DNA of 64,000 bases, from assembly GCF_036924525.1 (NCBI RefSeq), contig NZ_JAZHRU010000001.1, positions 2,881,001-2,945,000 on the forward strand, in the 5' to 3' direction. Of the stretch, positions 1-9,106 are shown piece after piece; within the stretch, counting starts at the first letter, position 1, and each line of letters begins with the position of its first letter. Position numbers and translations under genes: made by a program. The notes below the pieces were generated by a model. It made no database searches and was not told the DNA's origin. It saw only the letters and a program-made list of their open reading frames with translations. The DNA comes from Bradyrhizobium sp. AZCC 1719 (GTDB lineage: Bacteria; Pseudomonadota; Alphaproteobacteria; Rhizobiales; Xanthobacteraceae).

Positions 1-34
1 CCTTGTCTGGCGTGCTCTACACCTGGAGAGCCGC

Positions 35-1078
35 GTGACACCAGAGACGACAAATGAGACGGCGCGGGAGCCGGTCCTGATCGACCTCGCGTTGCAGGGC
101 GGCGGTTCGCACGGCGCGTTCACCTGGGGCGTCCTCGACCGCCTGCTGGAGGAGCCGTGGCTGAAAATCGAGGGGATCTCCGGCACCTCGGCCGGTGCCA
201 TGAATGCCGCCGTGCTGGCTTGTGGATGGACAAATGGCGGCGCCACCAGCGCAAGGGAAGCGCTTGCCGCCTATTGGGAGCGCGTGTCGCGCGCGTCGGC
301 GTTCAGTCCATTGCAACGCTCGCCGCTGGATCGTCTCATGGGCCGCTGGACCCTTGACACGTCACCCGCCTACATCGCGTTCGATCTGATGTCGCGAATG
401 CTCTCTCCCTATGATCTGAACCCGCTCGGCCTCAATCCGCTACGCGCCATCCTTGCAGAAAGCATCGACTTCGATCGCCTGAAGCAAGCTCCCATGAAGC
501 TGTTCGTTACCGCAACGAGTGTGCGCACCGGCCGCGGCCGGATCTTCCGCAATGGCGAAATCACCCCCGACGTGTTGCTCGCCTCGGCCTGCCTGCCAAC
601 GATGTTCCAGGCGATCGAGATCGATGGCGAGCTTTACTGGGATGGGGGCTATGTCGGCAATCCCACCATCACGCCGCTGGTTCGAGAGACCGACGGACAA
701 GACACGATCCTGGTGCAAATTAATCCGCGCGAGCGGACCGACCAGCTGCGCTCCGCAGCCGAGATACTTAATCGCCTCAACGAAATTTCCTTCAATTCAC
801 CGCTCATGAAGGAGCTGCGCATGATTGCGCTGCTGCGCCAGGTTGCCGATGCCGGCAGTGGCGAAGGCGCGCGTTGGGCCCGGATGCGGACGCACAGCAT
901 CAAGAGCGATCGGCTCGCGGAGTATGGCGCCTCATCGAAGCTGAACGCAGAGAAGAGGTTCATCGCGCTGCTCAAGGAGGAGGGACGCCGCTGCGCCGAC
1001 GAGTTCCTTTCACGGCATGGCGATGATCTTGGCCGGCGTTCCACCGCCGACCTGGATGTGCTGTTGGCGGAGTGCTGA
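35..1078 (+). CDS. Patatin-like phospholipase family protein
   Basis: Predicted serine acyl hydrolase of the patatin family, 347 residues. The glycine-rich oxyanion-hole loop GGGSHG is at residues 22-27, the nucleophile elbow GTSAG at 50-54 puts the catalytic serine at 52, and the dyad aspartate lies in a DGG motif near residue 203. No signal peptide or membrane segment is apparent, so it is probably cytosolic or peripheral. The start is a GTG with a GGAGAG ribosome binding site about six bases upstream. The GntP-type permease starts four bases after its stop, so the two are probably cotranscribed. The lipid substrate cannot be told from sequence. Confidence 0.9.
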   Translation: MTPETTNETAREPVLIDLALQGGGSHGAFTWGVLDRLLEEPWLKIEGISGTSAGAMNAAVLACGWTNGGATSAREALAAYWERVSRASAFSPLQRSPLDRLMGRWTLDTSPAYIAFDLMSRMLSPYDLNPLGLNPLRAILAESIDFDRLKQAPMKLFVTATSVRTGRGRIFRNGEITPDVLLASACLPTMFQAIEIDGELYWDGGYVGNPTITPLVRETDGQDTILVQINPRERTDQLRSAAEILNRLNEISFNSPLMKELRMIALLRQVADAGSGEGARWARMRTHSIKSDRLAEYGASSKLNAEKRFIALLKEEGRRCADEFLSRHGDDLGRRSTADLDVLLAEC

Positions 1079-1082
1079 GCCG

Positions 1083-2546
1083 ATGACGCTGATCGGACTT
1101 GCCGGCATTCTTGGCGGGCTCGCTGTTTTGATCGCATTCGCGTTCCGCGGCTGGAGCGTGCTGCTGCTGGCGCCAATCGCCGCACTTGTTGCCGTCCTGT
1201 TTTCCCGCGAGCCCCTTCTTGCGCACTGGACCCTGACCTTCATGGGCAGCGCTGCTGAATTTCTCGCGCGCTTCTTCCCATTGTTTCTGCTTGGCGCGGT
1301 GTTTGGCAAGCTGATGGAAGACAGCGGCTCCGTTACATCAATTGCGACCTTCGTCACCCAGCGCCTGGGACCGCAGCGGGCGATGCTGGCCGTCGTGCTC
1401 GCCGGCGCGCTCGTCACCTATGGGGGCGTCAGCCTGTTCGTCGCTTTTTTCGTCCTGGCGCCCATGGCGCAAGAGCTGTTTCGCACCGCAAATATTCCGC
1501 GTCGACTGATGCCTGCGGCCATCGTGCTGGGCACCTCGACCTTCACCATGTCGGCGCTGCCCGGCACGCCGTCGATCCAGAATGCGATCCCGATGCCGTT
1601 CTTCGGCACGACGCCGTTTGCCGCACCAGGGCTCGGCATCCTGGCGTCGCTGATCATGCTTGGCTTCGGCCTGTGGTGGCTCGGTCGGGAGGAGAGGGCG
1701 GCAAAGAGGACCGGCGAAGGCTTTGGCGGCGGCGCACCGCTGTCGGCTGAGCGTCTTGCAAGCGACGAGAAACTGCGGGAGCGGGCCACCACGGCGCGCG
1801 AGTTCGATCCGGCGGAAATCTTGCATGGCAAGCAAACCGACACACCACCGCCAATCACACTTGCCGCCTTGCCGCTTGTCGTGGTTGTCGCGGTCAATTT
1901 TGCGATGTCGCTGTTCATCCTCCCCGCACTCGACACGCGCTATTTGGCGGAGCCTCGGTTCGGCGGCGCCTCGCTAGCCGACCTGGGCGGCGTATGGGCT
2001 GTTATCACCGCCCTCGCTTGCGCCATCGTCACAGTGATCGCAGTTACGCACCGACGCGTGCCGGATCTGCGCGCAACCATCGACGCGGGCGCCAATGCCG
2101 CCGTGCTGCCGGTGATGAGCGTTGCGAGCCTGGTCGGATTCGGAGCGGTGGTGGCGGCGATGCCTGCGTTCTCAATGGTACGCGATGCGGTTCTCGGTAT
2201 CGGCGGCGGCCCCTTGGTATCGCTGGCGGTGGCCACCAACCTGCTTGCCGCTCTGACCGGGTCGGCATCCGGCGGGCTGACGATCGCACTGGACGCGCTT
2301 GGCGCGACCTACCTGGAACGCGCGACTTCGATCGGGCTCGATCCAGGTCTCTTGCATCGCGTGGCCGTGATCGGATCGGGCACGCTCGATAGTTTGCCGC
2401 ATAATGGCGCAGTGGTTACGCTGCTCGCGGTCTGCGGCTCGACACACCGCGAGAGCTATCGTGACATCGTCATTGTCGGAATCATTGGCGCCGTGATTGC
2501 GCTTGTTGCGGTGATCGCAGTCGGCTCAATGGTGGGATCGTTCTGA
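1083..2546 (+). CDS. GntP family permease
   Basis: Polytopic inner-membrane carrier of 487 residues. The sequence is a run of hydrophobic segments with the conserved central stretch (GGVSLFV, then STFTMSALPG and QNAIPMPFFG) of GntP/CitMHS-type permeases that import gluconate and other organic acids by proton symport. A longer reading frame opens at 1017 inside the patatin gene. I chose the ATG at 1083 because it lies just after the patatin stop and begins directly with the first membrane segment. Coupling to the lipase suggests a shared carboxylate or acyl substrate, but that is inference. Confidence 0.85.
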   Translation: MTLIGLAGILGGLAVLIAFAFRGWSVLLLAPIAALVAVLFSREPLLAHWTLTFMGSAAEFLARFFPLFLLGAVFGKLMEDSGSVTSIATFVTQRLGPQRAMLAVVLAGALVTYGGVSLFVAFFVLAPMAQELFRTANIPRRLMPAAIVLGTSTFTMSALPGTPSIQNAIPMPFFGTTPFAAPGLGILASLIMLGFGLWWLGREERAAKRTGEGFGGGAPLSAERLASDEKLRERATTAREFDPAEILHGKQTDTPPPITLAALPLVVVVAVNFAMSLFILPALDTRYLAEPRFGGASLADLGGVWAVITALACAIVTVIAVTHRRVPDLRATIDAGANAAVLPVMSVASLVGFGAVVAAMPAFSMVRDAVLGIGGGPLVSLAVATNLLAALTGSASGGLTIALDALGATYLERATSIGLDPGLLHRVAVIGSGTLDSLPHNGAVVTLLAVCGSTHRESYRDIVIVGIIGAVIALVAVIAVGSMVGSF

Positions 2547-2905
2547 GCGGGCTTGAATGTGCCGGCGGCCAAAAATTGGAAGCGCCCGATGCGCAAATTT
2601 AGCAAATGAGACGTGCTGATCTTCGTCGTATGCCTCCTGAGAGGGAACCGCGCTCACTGGACCAGGAATGGCCTATATGATTCAACTCAAGCAACGGATT
2701 TTGCCGAGCAGTCCGCCCAGCGCCGCTGTTCCTGTCATCGCTTTGTTCGCAGGCAAGTGATTGAAATGACCGCTTATGGCAATTGCGACCCTCGCGGAGC
2801 CTCATAAGATGTCCGAGCAGCCGGTCCCGGGAGCTGGCTGGTAGATCAAGCGATTAATTCAGCAGACTCGAAATCTGACGCCCTGTCTCAGGTGGAGTTC
2901 CTGCC
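2547..2905. other. Intergenic region without a recognisable gene
   Basis: These 359 bases separate the permease from the binding protein. Short open frames here have no family resemblance or good ribosome binding site. A short stem-loop at 2863-2877 resembles a tRNA-Ser anticodon arm, but no complete cloverleaf forms. The region presumably holds the promoter of the binding-protein gene. Confidence 0.5.
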
Positions 2906-4126
2906 ATGAACACGTTCCTTCGGACTCTGCTGGCGATTGTTGTAGCCGTTGCCTCGCTGGGCGCAATTTCCGAACGCCTGCGCCCGGAGGGGGTGACCGA
3001 TGACGAAATCCGCATCGGCAATCTCATGCCCTATAGCGGGAGCCTAGAGATCTTCGGGGCGATAGGCAGGGCCGAAGCGGCCTATTTCGAGATGCTCAAC
3101 CAGCGCGGTGGCATCAACGGACGCAAGGTGCGCTTCATCTCCTACGACGATAAATCCGATCCTGCTTCCGCCCTTAGCCTCACGCGCAATCTCGTCGAAG
3201 AGGACAAGGTGCTTTTGATGTTCGGCTCGTTCGGAACGCCGGGCAATTTTGCGGTCCGCAAATATCTCAACGAACGGCAAATTCCCCAACTGTTCGTTGC
3301 TTCCGGTGACGACCATCTGAGCGATCCTTCGCTGTTTCCATGGACCATGGGCTGGCAGCCCTCGTTCCGGGAGGAGGGACGCATCTATGCCAACTACATT
3401 CAGGCGTTCTATCCGGGCAAGCGGATCGTCGTTCTCTGGCAGAATGATCATTTCGGCCGGGAGGTTATCAAGGGTATGGAGGACGGCCTCGGTCCCGTCG
3501 CGCGGATGATCAGGGTCGGTATCGCCTATGATCTCAGGGATGAACATCTGGATACGCATGTATCGATCCTGAAGCGATCGGGCGCCGAAATTCTCGTGTT
3601 CGCAGGGGTGCCCGAAAACGCCGCGAAAGTCATCCGCCTGGCGGCGAGCCTCGATTGGCGTCCGGTGTTCATCATGAATCAGATGGCCTCCTCAATCGGG
3701 ACCGGGCTGAAACCCGCAGGTCTCGAGAACGCGGTGGGCGTGACGACCGCTGCCTATCTGAAGGACGCCAACGACCCGGCCTGGAGGGACGAACAGTCTG
3801 GCGCCGACTGGCAGTCGTTCCTGGAAAACTATCGTCGCGCCGGCGGCCAGGACGAAAGCGCCGCCATGTTCGGCTATGCAGCCGCCGAGACTCTGGCGCA
3901 GGTGCTCAGGCAGTGCGGCGATGATCTGTCGCGTGAGAACGTCATGAAACAGGCCGCGGCGCTGAAGAATTATCAGAGCCCCGTTCTGCTGCCCGGCATC
4001 AAGATCAGCACCGGCCCCTGGAATTTCCGGCCGATCAAGCACATGCGGCTCGTTCAGTTCGACGGCCGCACCTGGCAGCCGATCGGTGACGTCCTCGAAA
4101 CTGCGTTTGCCAGCACGGACAATTAG
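2906..4126 (+). CDS. ABC transporter substrate-binding protein, Leu/Ile/Val type
   Basis: Periplasmic binding protein of the type I fold (Peripla_BP_6, LivJ/amide-urea group), 406 residues. A hydrophobic N-terminal segment at about residues 5-22 is a likely signal peptide, although its cleavage site is not textbook. Family landmarks are the opening EIRIGNLMPYSG, the YFEMLNQRGGINGRKV helix-turn region and the DDKSDP strand. The ATG has a GGTGGAG ribosome binding site eight bases upstream. No permease or ATPase genes are adjacent, so it is an orphan receptor. Such orphans are common in Bradyrhizobium, and the ligand is unknown. Confidence 0.88.
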   Translation: MNTFLRTLLAIVVAVASLGAISERLRPEGVTDDEIRIGNLMPYSGSLEIFGAIGRAEAAYFEMLNQRGGINGRKVRFISYDDKSDPASALSLTRNLVEEDKVLLMFGSFGTPGNFAVRKYLNERQIPQLFVASGDDHLSDPSLFPWTMGWQPSFREEGRIYANYIQAFYPGKRIVVLWQNDHFGREVIKGMEDGLGPVARMIRVGIAYDLRDEHLDTHVSILKRSGAEILVFAGVPENAAKVIRLAASLDWRPVFIMNQMASSIGTGLKPAGLENAVGVTTAAYLKDANDPAWRDEQSGADWQSFLENYRRAGGQDESAAMFGYAAAETLAQVLRQCGDDLSRENVMKQAAALKNYQSPVLLPGIKISTGPWNFRPIKHMRLVQFDGRTWQPIGDVLETAFASTDN

Positions 4127-4170
4127 CAAGCGCTCACGATCCTCGGCGCCTCTCTCGAGTCAGAAATGGT

Positions 4171-4887
4171 TCAACTGGGTGCGCGCTCTACGGCGTGACG
4201 CAGCCAGACCATTCCACCTTCGAGCTTTTCGCAGTGTGTCAGCCGGAGCGCCTGCCCGGCACCAGGCCGGTCACCCTCTGGGCCGTGATAGTCGATAATG
4301 CCCTGTGTTCCGGCGACGCCGTCGACGGCGGGAAAAATCAATGTGCTGAATTCGTCGATCAGCTTGTGCTTGAGGAACGCGCCATTGATGCTGCCGCCGC
4401 CTTCAAGAAGCAGCTTCTTCACGCCGAAGATCGAGCCGATGCGCTCCATTGCGCCGGCCAGATCATCGCCCTTCGGGCCGGAAAATACATAGGACACGCC
4501 GTCCATGCGCAGTTCTGCAAGATGGCTGTCAGAGACCTGCTCGCCGAGAACGGCCACGGCGTGATCGCCGCCCACGTTATCTTTGCCGTAATGTACGCGC
4601 CCCAATGGATCGATACCGATAGCGAGCTTTCGGCCATTGCGATTGCCGAGATAGGCCTCGCGCGCAACCTTCGGCGCGTTGGCGATAGCCCGTTCGGAGC
4701 CTTTGGCCATTTCGCTCATGGTTTTGCGGCCAACGATCCATCCATCGGCCTCAAAGCTCTCGTGCACCTTTTCATAGTGTCCGCGCAGGACAGTGGACGA
4801 GATGCCCGCTGCGGCCGATGTAAAGCGGCTGGGATGAAGGCGGCCGTCGATGGACGTGCCCATGTGGCAGATAATGAAGGGTCGCAT
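4171..4887 (-). CDS. RibD C-terminal / dihydrofolate reductase-like family protein
   Basis: NADPH-dependent reductase fold of the RibD-C/DHFR family, 238 residues. It opens with the typical strand and DGR loop (MGTSIDGRL), has a GRKTMSEM helix like the pyrimidine reductase domain of RibD, and carries the nucleotide-binding LLEGGGSINGAFL stretch near residue 160. The deaminase half of bifunctional RibD is absent and no riboflavin genes are nearby. It is therefore probably a stand-alone reductase of unknown substrate rather than a riboflavin enzyme. It converges with the binding-protein gene, 44 bases away. Confidence 0.85.
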   Translation of the reverse strand: MRPFIICHMGTSIDGRLHPSRFTSAAAGISSTVLRGHYEKVHESFEADGWIVGRKTMSEMAKGSERAIANAPKVAREAYLGNRNGRKLAIGIDPLGRVHYGKDNVGGDHAVAVLGEQVSDSHLAELRMDGVSYVFSGPKGDDLAGAMERIGSIFGVKKLLLEGGGSINGAFLKHKLIDEFSTLIFPAVDGVAGTQGIIDYHGPEGDRPGAGQALRLTHCEKLEGGMVWLRHAVERAPS

Positions 4888-5252
4888 GAACAGGTACTCG
4901 CAAGGTTGTCTAATTGGGCGTTAGATGTGAGATATTCCTTCGAATATGTGTCGCCAAACCGGCTCTCCTAACTTGGTGAAAGACGCTCGATGCGCAGGCG
5001 GAACTTGCCTCGCACCAGCAGTGGCCGCGGACCGTCATCGAGACGGCCGAGCCGGACGCCAGCGGCCCTGAGCGAATTGCGCGAAGCCAGCCGGCACGAT
5101 CCGGATCACCGCGACGGAATACGTAGCGCAGTTTCGTAGTTGGAACGCGAGGTGCCGCCAGCCGTTAACGCGCAAGCTCCCGGACGGTCCGTGTCCGCGG
5201 TGGCCGACAGAAGATCTGCCGGCTACCGGCGGCTGTTGCCAAGGAGGCCGTG
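4888..5252. other. Intergenic region without a recognisable gene
   Basis: About 365 bases between divergently read genes. Translations of both strands give short arginine-rich frames that look like non-coding high-GC sequence. It must contain the promoters of the reductase and of the hemerythrin gene, but no clear promoter or operator could be assigned. Confidence 0.45.
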
Positions 5253-5984
5253 ATGAAAACCATCATGCCAAGGAAGCGCGACTTGCTTCTGTATGGAAGC
5301 GCCGTGGCCGCGGCACTGGCGGCTCCTGCCGTGCTCACGGGACGGGCTTTGGCGGAAGAGAAGGGCGTCGGCGAGAAGCTGAAGAAGATCGTAACAGGCA
5401 AGAAAGAGGAGGTCACGCCTCCCGAGGATCTTATGCGGGAGCACGGGGTGCTGGATCGGGTGCTTCTGCTGTACGAAGCCGGGATCCGGAAGTTCTCTTC
5501 AAACGAGGATTTCGATCCGGCCCTGATCACGCAATCGGCCGAGATCATCCGGGACTTCATCAATAACTATCATGAGAAGTCCGAGGAGGAGCATGTTTTC
5601 CCGCGCTTCAGGGAGGCGGGGAAGCTGGTCACCCTGGTCGATTCCTTGCTGCGGCAGCACGAGGCGGGTCGGGGCGTCACCCAGGCGATCATCAGGCTGG
5701 CGCCGTCCAGCCGCGCCAATGCCGACGACCGCAAACAGCTCATTGCATCGATACAGTCATTCATCACGATGTATCGTCCGCACGCCGCACGCGAGGACAC
5801 CGATCTCTTCCCGAAGCTGAAAGACGTGGTCTCCTCGAACGCGTACGACGCGATGGCCGAGGCGTTCGAGAAGAAGGAGCACGCACTGTTCGGAGCGGAC
5901 GGTTTCGAGAAGATGGCGGCCCGGGTTGCTCAACTGGAACAACAGATGGGCATCCACGATCTCAATCAGTTCACGCCGCGATGA
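5253..5984 (+). CDS. Exported hemerythrin HHE domain protein
   Basis: Predicted di-iron hemerythrin-like four-helix protein, 243 residues. The N terminus (RKRDLLLYGSAVAAALAAPA, ending in ALA near residue 34) looks like a signal peptide with a Tat-like start. The ligand set of the HHE family is visible: His64, His107 followed by an EEEH group ending at His114, His136, and His177 with the nearby EDTD acidic group. An AAGGAGG ribosome binding site five bases upstream selects the ATG at 5253 over the GTG one codon earlier. It may sense or bind oxygen, nitric oxide or iron in the periplasm; which one is not shown. Confidence 0.88.
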   Translation: MKTIMPRKRDLLLYGSAVAAALAAPAVLTGRALAEEKGVGEKLKKIVTGKKEEVTPPEDLMREHGVLDRVLLLYEAGIRKFSSNEDFDPALITQSAEIIRDFINNYHEKSEEEHVFPRFREAGKLVTLVDSLLRQHEAGRGVTQAIIRLAPSSRANADDRKQLIASIQSFITMYRPHAAREDTDLFPKLKDVVSSNAYDAMAEAFEKKEHALFGADGFEKMAARVAQLEQQMGIHDLNQFTPR

Positions 5985-6160
5985 GTTGGAAGGAAGCACG
6001 CGCCGATCTCACGATGCGGCTGGGCTCGGTGGTCCGTTGCCGCGCTCATCCGGAGCGGCAATCGGCCGAGCAATAGACATTCGTTGGCCTTTCCAACTTG
6101 TGTCTTCGCAACGCTGGGATGTATCATAACGTAGTTCACAATTTTGGTTGCGGAACTCGT

Positions 6161-6865
6161 ATGAGCCTCAATTTCGTTCTTGTACCCGGTCCATTGGTTC
6201 GGGCGTCGAGCTGGGAGCCTACAGCACAAGAGTTGCGAAAATCAGGACACGATGTTCAGACGCCAGATGTGCTCGACAACCGGCCGCCGGCTTGGCGTGA
6301 TTGGACGTCCCACCTGCTCCAGCGCATCACCTCGTGCCACGAACCGATATTGGTCGGTCACAGCTCTGCAAGTGTGCTGGTCGCAGATCTAGCATGCAGG
6401 CTACCCTGCCGTAGCGTTGTGATCGTTGACGGAGAGGTGCCGCCATCGCGAGGCGCTGCCTCGCCCGTCCGGCCTGCTCTGCGGGATTTTATAAGAAGCA
6501 TCGCAGCCAGCGACGGAACGCTTCCGATCTGGTCACGATGGTTCGCGGGCGATATCAAGCGCACATCCCTCGTTGGCCTGGACCTCCTGGCGAGAGACCC
6601 GATCGCCTTCGCGGAGTTCGAGCGTGGACTACCAAAGCTGTCGGTCGATTGGTTCGACGACACGATCGAACTTGCCGACTGGGACCACGTTGCGGCCGGG
6701 TTCATTCAATGCTCGCCCATTTACGATCACGCAACGTTGGAAGCGCAGCGCCGCGGATGGCCGGTCATAAGACTGCAAGGCACGCATCTGCATCCGACGC
6801 TGGAGCCGGTCGAGACCATGCTTGCCATCGTGTCGATGTCGCGCCAACTCGCTAACGCCGCTTAG
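6161..6865 (+). CDS. Alpha/beta hydrolase
   Basis: Small alpha/beta hydrolase of 234 residues. It begins with the first beta strand and oxyanion loop (FVLVPGPL). The nucleophile elbow is GHSSA at 66-70, in place of the usual GxSxG, giving Ser68. A C-terminal GTHLHP motif supplies a candidate catalytic histidine. The frame is open upstream to 6098, but the homologous fold begins at the ATG at 6161. It resembles the AB hydrolase family that includes plant esterases and salicylate-methylesterase-like enzymes; the substrate is unknown. It converges with the SRPBCC gene. Confidence 0.8.
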   Translation: MSLNFVLVPGPLVRASSWEPTAQELRKSGHDVQTPDVLDNRPPAWRDWTSHLLQRITSCHEPILVGHSSASVLVADLACRLPCRSVVIVDGEVPPSRGAASPVRPALRDFIRSIAASDGTLPIWSRWFAGDIKRTSLVGLDLLARDPIAFAEFERGLPKLSVDWFDDTIELADWDHVAAGFIQCSPIYDHATLEAQRRGWPVIRLQGTHLHPTLEPVETMLAIVSMSRQLANAA

Positions 6866-6897
6866 TGGCTCGTCGGAATGACCGTCACCGTCAGCCG

Positions 6898-7686
6898 CTA
6901 CGTCTGTGGTGGAAATTGACGATCAAGCCAGCGCCGCCAATCGGCCTCGACGTGATTGGCCACGGCGCGGCCTGCGTCGCCATAGAAGTAGAGACGGACC
7001 GTCAGCAAGGTGGCCGCTCCCATCGGCATGGCGAAGAGATGCGCGAGGGCGGGTGCCGGGTGATCTAGCAGCAATTGCACCAGCGGCCATTGCGGAGGAC
7101 CGACGGCTTCCACGATACCGCGCAGCTCCGGCGTCCCGGCCGGTGTCGCAAAGCGTGCACCGGCGCTTGCGTCGGCCAGGCCGAGCGGACCGACCAGGCG
7201 GCCCCAGGCGTCGTTGTCGTTCGACATCGCGGAAAGCGCCACGATTGTCGACGCCTGGCCGCGAAACTTCTCCAAATAGCGCCGCAGGTTCCGGAAGAAG
7301 GCGATCCAGCCATAGGTGTGTCCTTCGAACTGGCCATCCCAATCGTCACTATCTGCGAACCAGCTATGCACGACCCGGACCACACAGGTGCCGCCGTCCT
7401 TGGCTTCGACGGTCCACTCGGTGGCCACCGTGAGCGGTCCTCCCTCCGATTCGGCGACGAAACGTCGTGCAGGCTCCCAAGCGGTGATCTTGGCCTCGGA
7501 ATCCATTCCCGGACCAAAGCTCGATTTGGTATTGCCGCCGACTTTCTCGTCCAACGTCGTCGGCACAAACCACGAGGAGATGCCGGGACCTGTCGCGATC
7601 GCCTGCCACACCTCTTCGGGCGTGCCGGGGACCTCAACCTCGGCTTCGACGCTGCGACGGCCAGACGGTTCCTTCTTCACGGGCAT
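6898..7686 (-). CDS. SRPBCC (AHSA1-like) domain protein
   Basis: 262 residues. The first 150 or so form an AHSA1/START-type domain, with typical motifs GTPEEVWQAIATGPG and ISSWFVPT at the front and the WTVEAKDGG strand in the middle. The C-terminal 110 residues are an extension seen in some family members. Such proteins bind hydrophobic ligands and are often encoded with an ArsR regulator. That is the case here: the regulator gene ends 11 bases upstream on the same strand, so the two form an operon. The ligand and phenotype are unknown. Confidence 0.85.
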   Translation of the reverse strand: MPVKKEPSGRRSVEAEVEVPGTPEEVWQAIATGPGISSWFVPTTLDEKVGGNTKSSFGPGMDSEAKITAWEPARRFVAESEGGPLTVATEWTVEAKDGGTCVVRVVHSWFADSDDWDGQFEGHTYGWIAFFRNLRRYLEKFRGQASTIVALSAMSNDNDAWGRLVGPLGLADASAGARFATPAGTPELRGIVEAVGPPQWPLVQLLLDHPAPALAHLFAMPMGAATLLTVRLYFYGDAGRAVANHVEADWRRWLDRQFPPQT

Positions 7687-7697
7687 GGTCTGTCCTT

Positions 7698-8285
7698 TCA
7701 GTGAGACGTTTGAGGCAAGGGATGAGATACGATCACCAATCGATGATTACGGCCTCCCGAAGCGCTGGCATCGTGGTAGCGGCCGACGAGTTCGGTGATG
7801 GTTTGTGTCAGCTCGCGCGTGAACGCGGCGCGGGCGGCGGGGGAGGCGAAGCGTATTTCTGTATCGATCGACAGGGTCGCAAGCTGCTTGTCGGCTTTCC
7901 GCGCACGTTTCCAGAGATCGCCGACTTCGCGAACGATCCGGGCGCCGAGTGCGATCAGATAGCTGGCCGCGAGCTGATCCTTGCTGCGCTTCGGATCGGC
8001 TGCGACCGCGCCCAACGCCTCTGGCGAAACAACGAACGACTTGGCCGATAACACCAATAGCCGCTCGGTCAATCCGCCCCACTGCCGTTCGTCCGCGACT
8101 TCGACCAAGCGGCAGGCTTCGAGCGCGCGCAAATGATAGTTCACCTTCTGACGCGGCAGTCCCAGGCGCGTCGCCAGGATCGCCGCTGACGCGGGCTCTG
8201 CGAGTTCGGCCAGCAACGCGCTTCGGATAGGGTCAAGGGCCGCAACTGCGACCGCCGGATCGCTGATCACTTCGATATCGATCAT
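7698..8285 (-). CDS. ArsR-type winged-helix transcriptional regulator
   Basis: 195-residue DNA-binding regulator. A winged helix-turn-helix at about residues 15-65 (DPIRSALLAELAE, then LPRQKVNYHLRALE and a wing) matches ArsR-like regulators. The metal-binding cysteine motif of classical ArsR is absent, so the signal is probably not metal. Three starts are possible (TTG 8306, ATG 8300, ATG 8285). I prefer 8285, because the two upstream starts fall inside a perfect inverted repeat likely to be the operator. No Shine-Dalgarno sequence precedes 8285, so translation may be leaderless. It heads an operon with the SRPBCC gene. Confidence 0.85.
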   Translation of the reverse strand: MIDIEVISDPAVAVAALDPIRSALLAELAEPASAAILATRLGLPRQKVNYHLRALEACRLVEVADERQWGGLTERLLVLSAKSFVVSPEALGAVAADPKRSKDQLAASYLIALGARIVREVGDLWKRARKADKQLATLSIDTEIRFASPAARAAFTRELTQTITELVGRYHDASASGGRNHRLVIVSHPLPQTSH

Positions 8286-8298
8286 GGCAGTAACGTAC

Positions 8299-8320
8299 AT
8301 TGACAAATTTTTTTGTCAAT
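8299..8320. promoter_or_regulatory. Perfect palindrome, likely ArsR autoregulatory operator
   Basis: Two 9-base arms (ATTGACAAA and TTTGTCAAT) are perfectly complementary around four T bases. The site sits immediately upstream of the preferred regulator start. TTGACA inside it also resembles a -35 element, so binding could block RNA polymerase. Position and symmetry fit self-repression of the ArsR/SRPBCC operon. Confidence 0.6.
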
Positions 8321-8577
8321 GGCCGCATCGCGGCAGTTGCGTTCGGTCGCAGTTCCTACCCGACGCGACCGTGCACTCTCATCCGAATGGAGTTATCGAA
8401 CCGCGCAAGCGAGATGGCGATGCTCTTCCTTGCGCAAAAGGGAATCGAACGCCGTCGGCGGCGATGTCCGCGTTCGCGCGTCGCGCAGACACGGATAGGG
8501 CAGGGCCAAGCTCCGCTTGTGACCCGCGCCAGAAGTCATCCACTTAATCCAATGTTATTAATCGGTATGGGAGGTTG

Positions 8578-8967
8578 ATGGAAATAGGAACCTACAACCT
8601 AACTGGCCCTGCAGCCTCTTGTGAACTATTTGGGACACTGGCGGCAGCCCAGCTGCGCACAGCGGCGGTTAAGAAACAGGGATGTATTTTGGAATACTTC
8701 GTAATCTTGTTTCACTTAGCAGCCATCATTATCGCTGCTGTCTTTCTGGTAACCGGCATCAAAAATCGGGCATTCAGCCCGTGGCTGGTGTTCTTCGTCG
8801 GGCTGATTGTACATGCGGGACCATCCCTTTTTCTGCTTGGCACGTATTCTGGCGGCATAGGCTATATCGTTGCATTCTTCGCTGCGCCCTTGGCAGGAGT
8901 TGGAGCTATTCTATGGATCATCGTTGCATCATGTATTGCACTCCTGATCCGGAGCCGGGACGATTAA
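8578..8967 (+). CDS. Small integral membrane protein, unknown function
   Basis: 129 residues starting at the ATG after GGGAGGTTG. The first 35 residues are not hydrophobic. Three predicted membrane helices follow (about residues 40-60, 66-87 and 93-122), ending in a basic-acidic tail. Base composition is less GC-rich than in neighbouring genes, which could mean recent acquisition. The true start may lie later, at the first membrane segment. No family recognised. Confidence 0.5.
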   Translation: MEIGTYNLTGPAASCELFGTLAAAQLRTAAVKKQGCILEYFVILFHLAAIIIAAVFLVTGIKNRAFSPWLVFFVGLIVHAGPSLFLLGTYSGGIGYIVAFFAAPLAGVGAILWIIVASCIALLIRSRDD

Positions 8968-9106
8968 GTGAGGTCGTCGAGAATAGATGCTGAATGTCTG
9001 CTGGCCCTAAGCCGACATTGCGGGTGAGCCAGACGATGTCAGCGTTCGATTCAGCGGTGGACATGGGCTGGTTAGCTCCGCGATCCGCGAGAGGCCGCGG
9101 CAAAAC

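Noticed and set aside
2850..2905. A tRNA-Ser-like anticodon stem-loop (CAGA CTCGAAA TCTG) and a small T-arm-like hairpin upstream of the binding protein.
   Set aside because: No acceptor stem, D-arm or GTTCRA T-loop could be formed around it, so it is not a tRNA gene.
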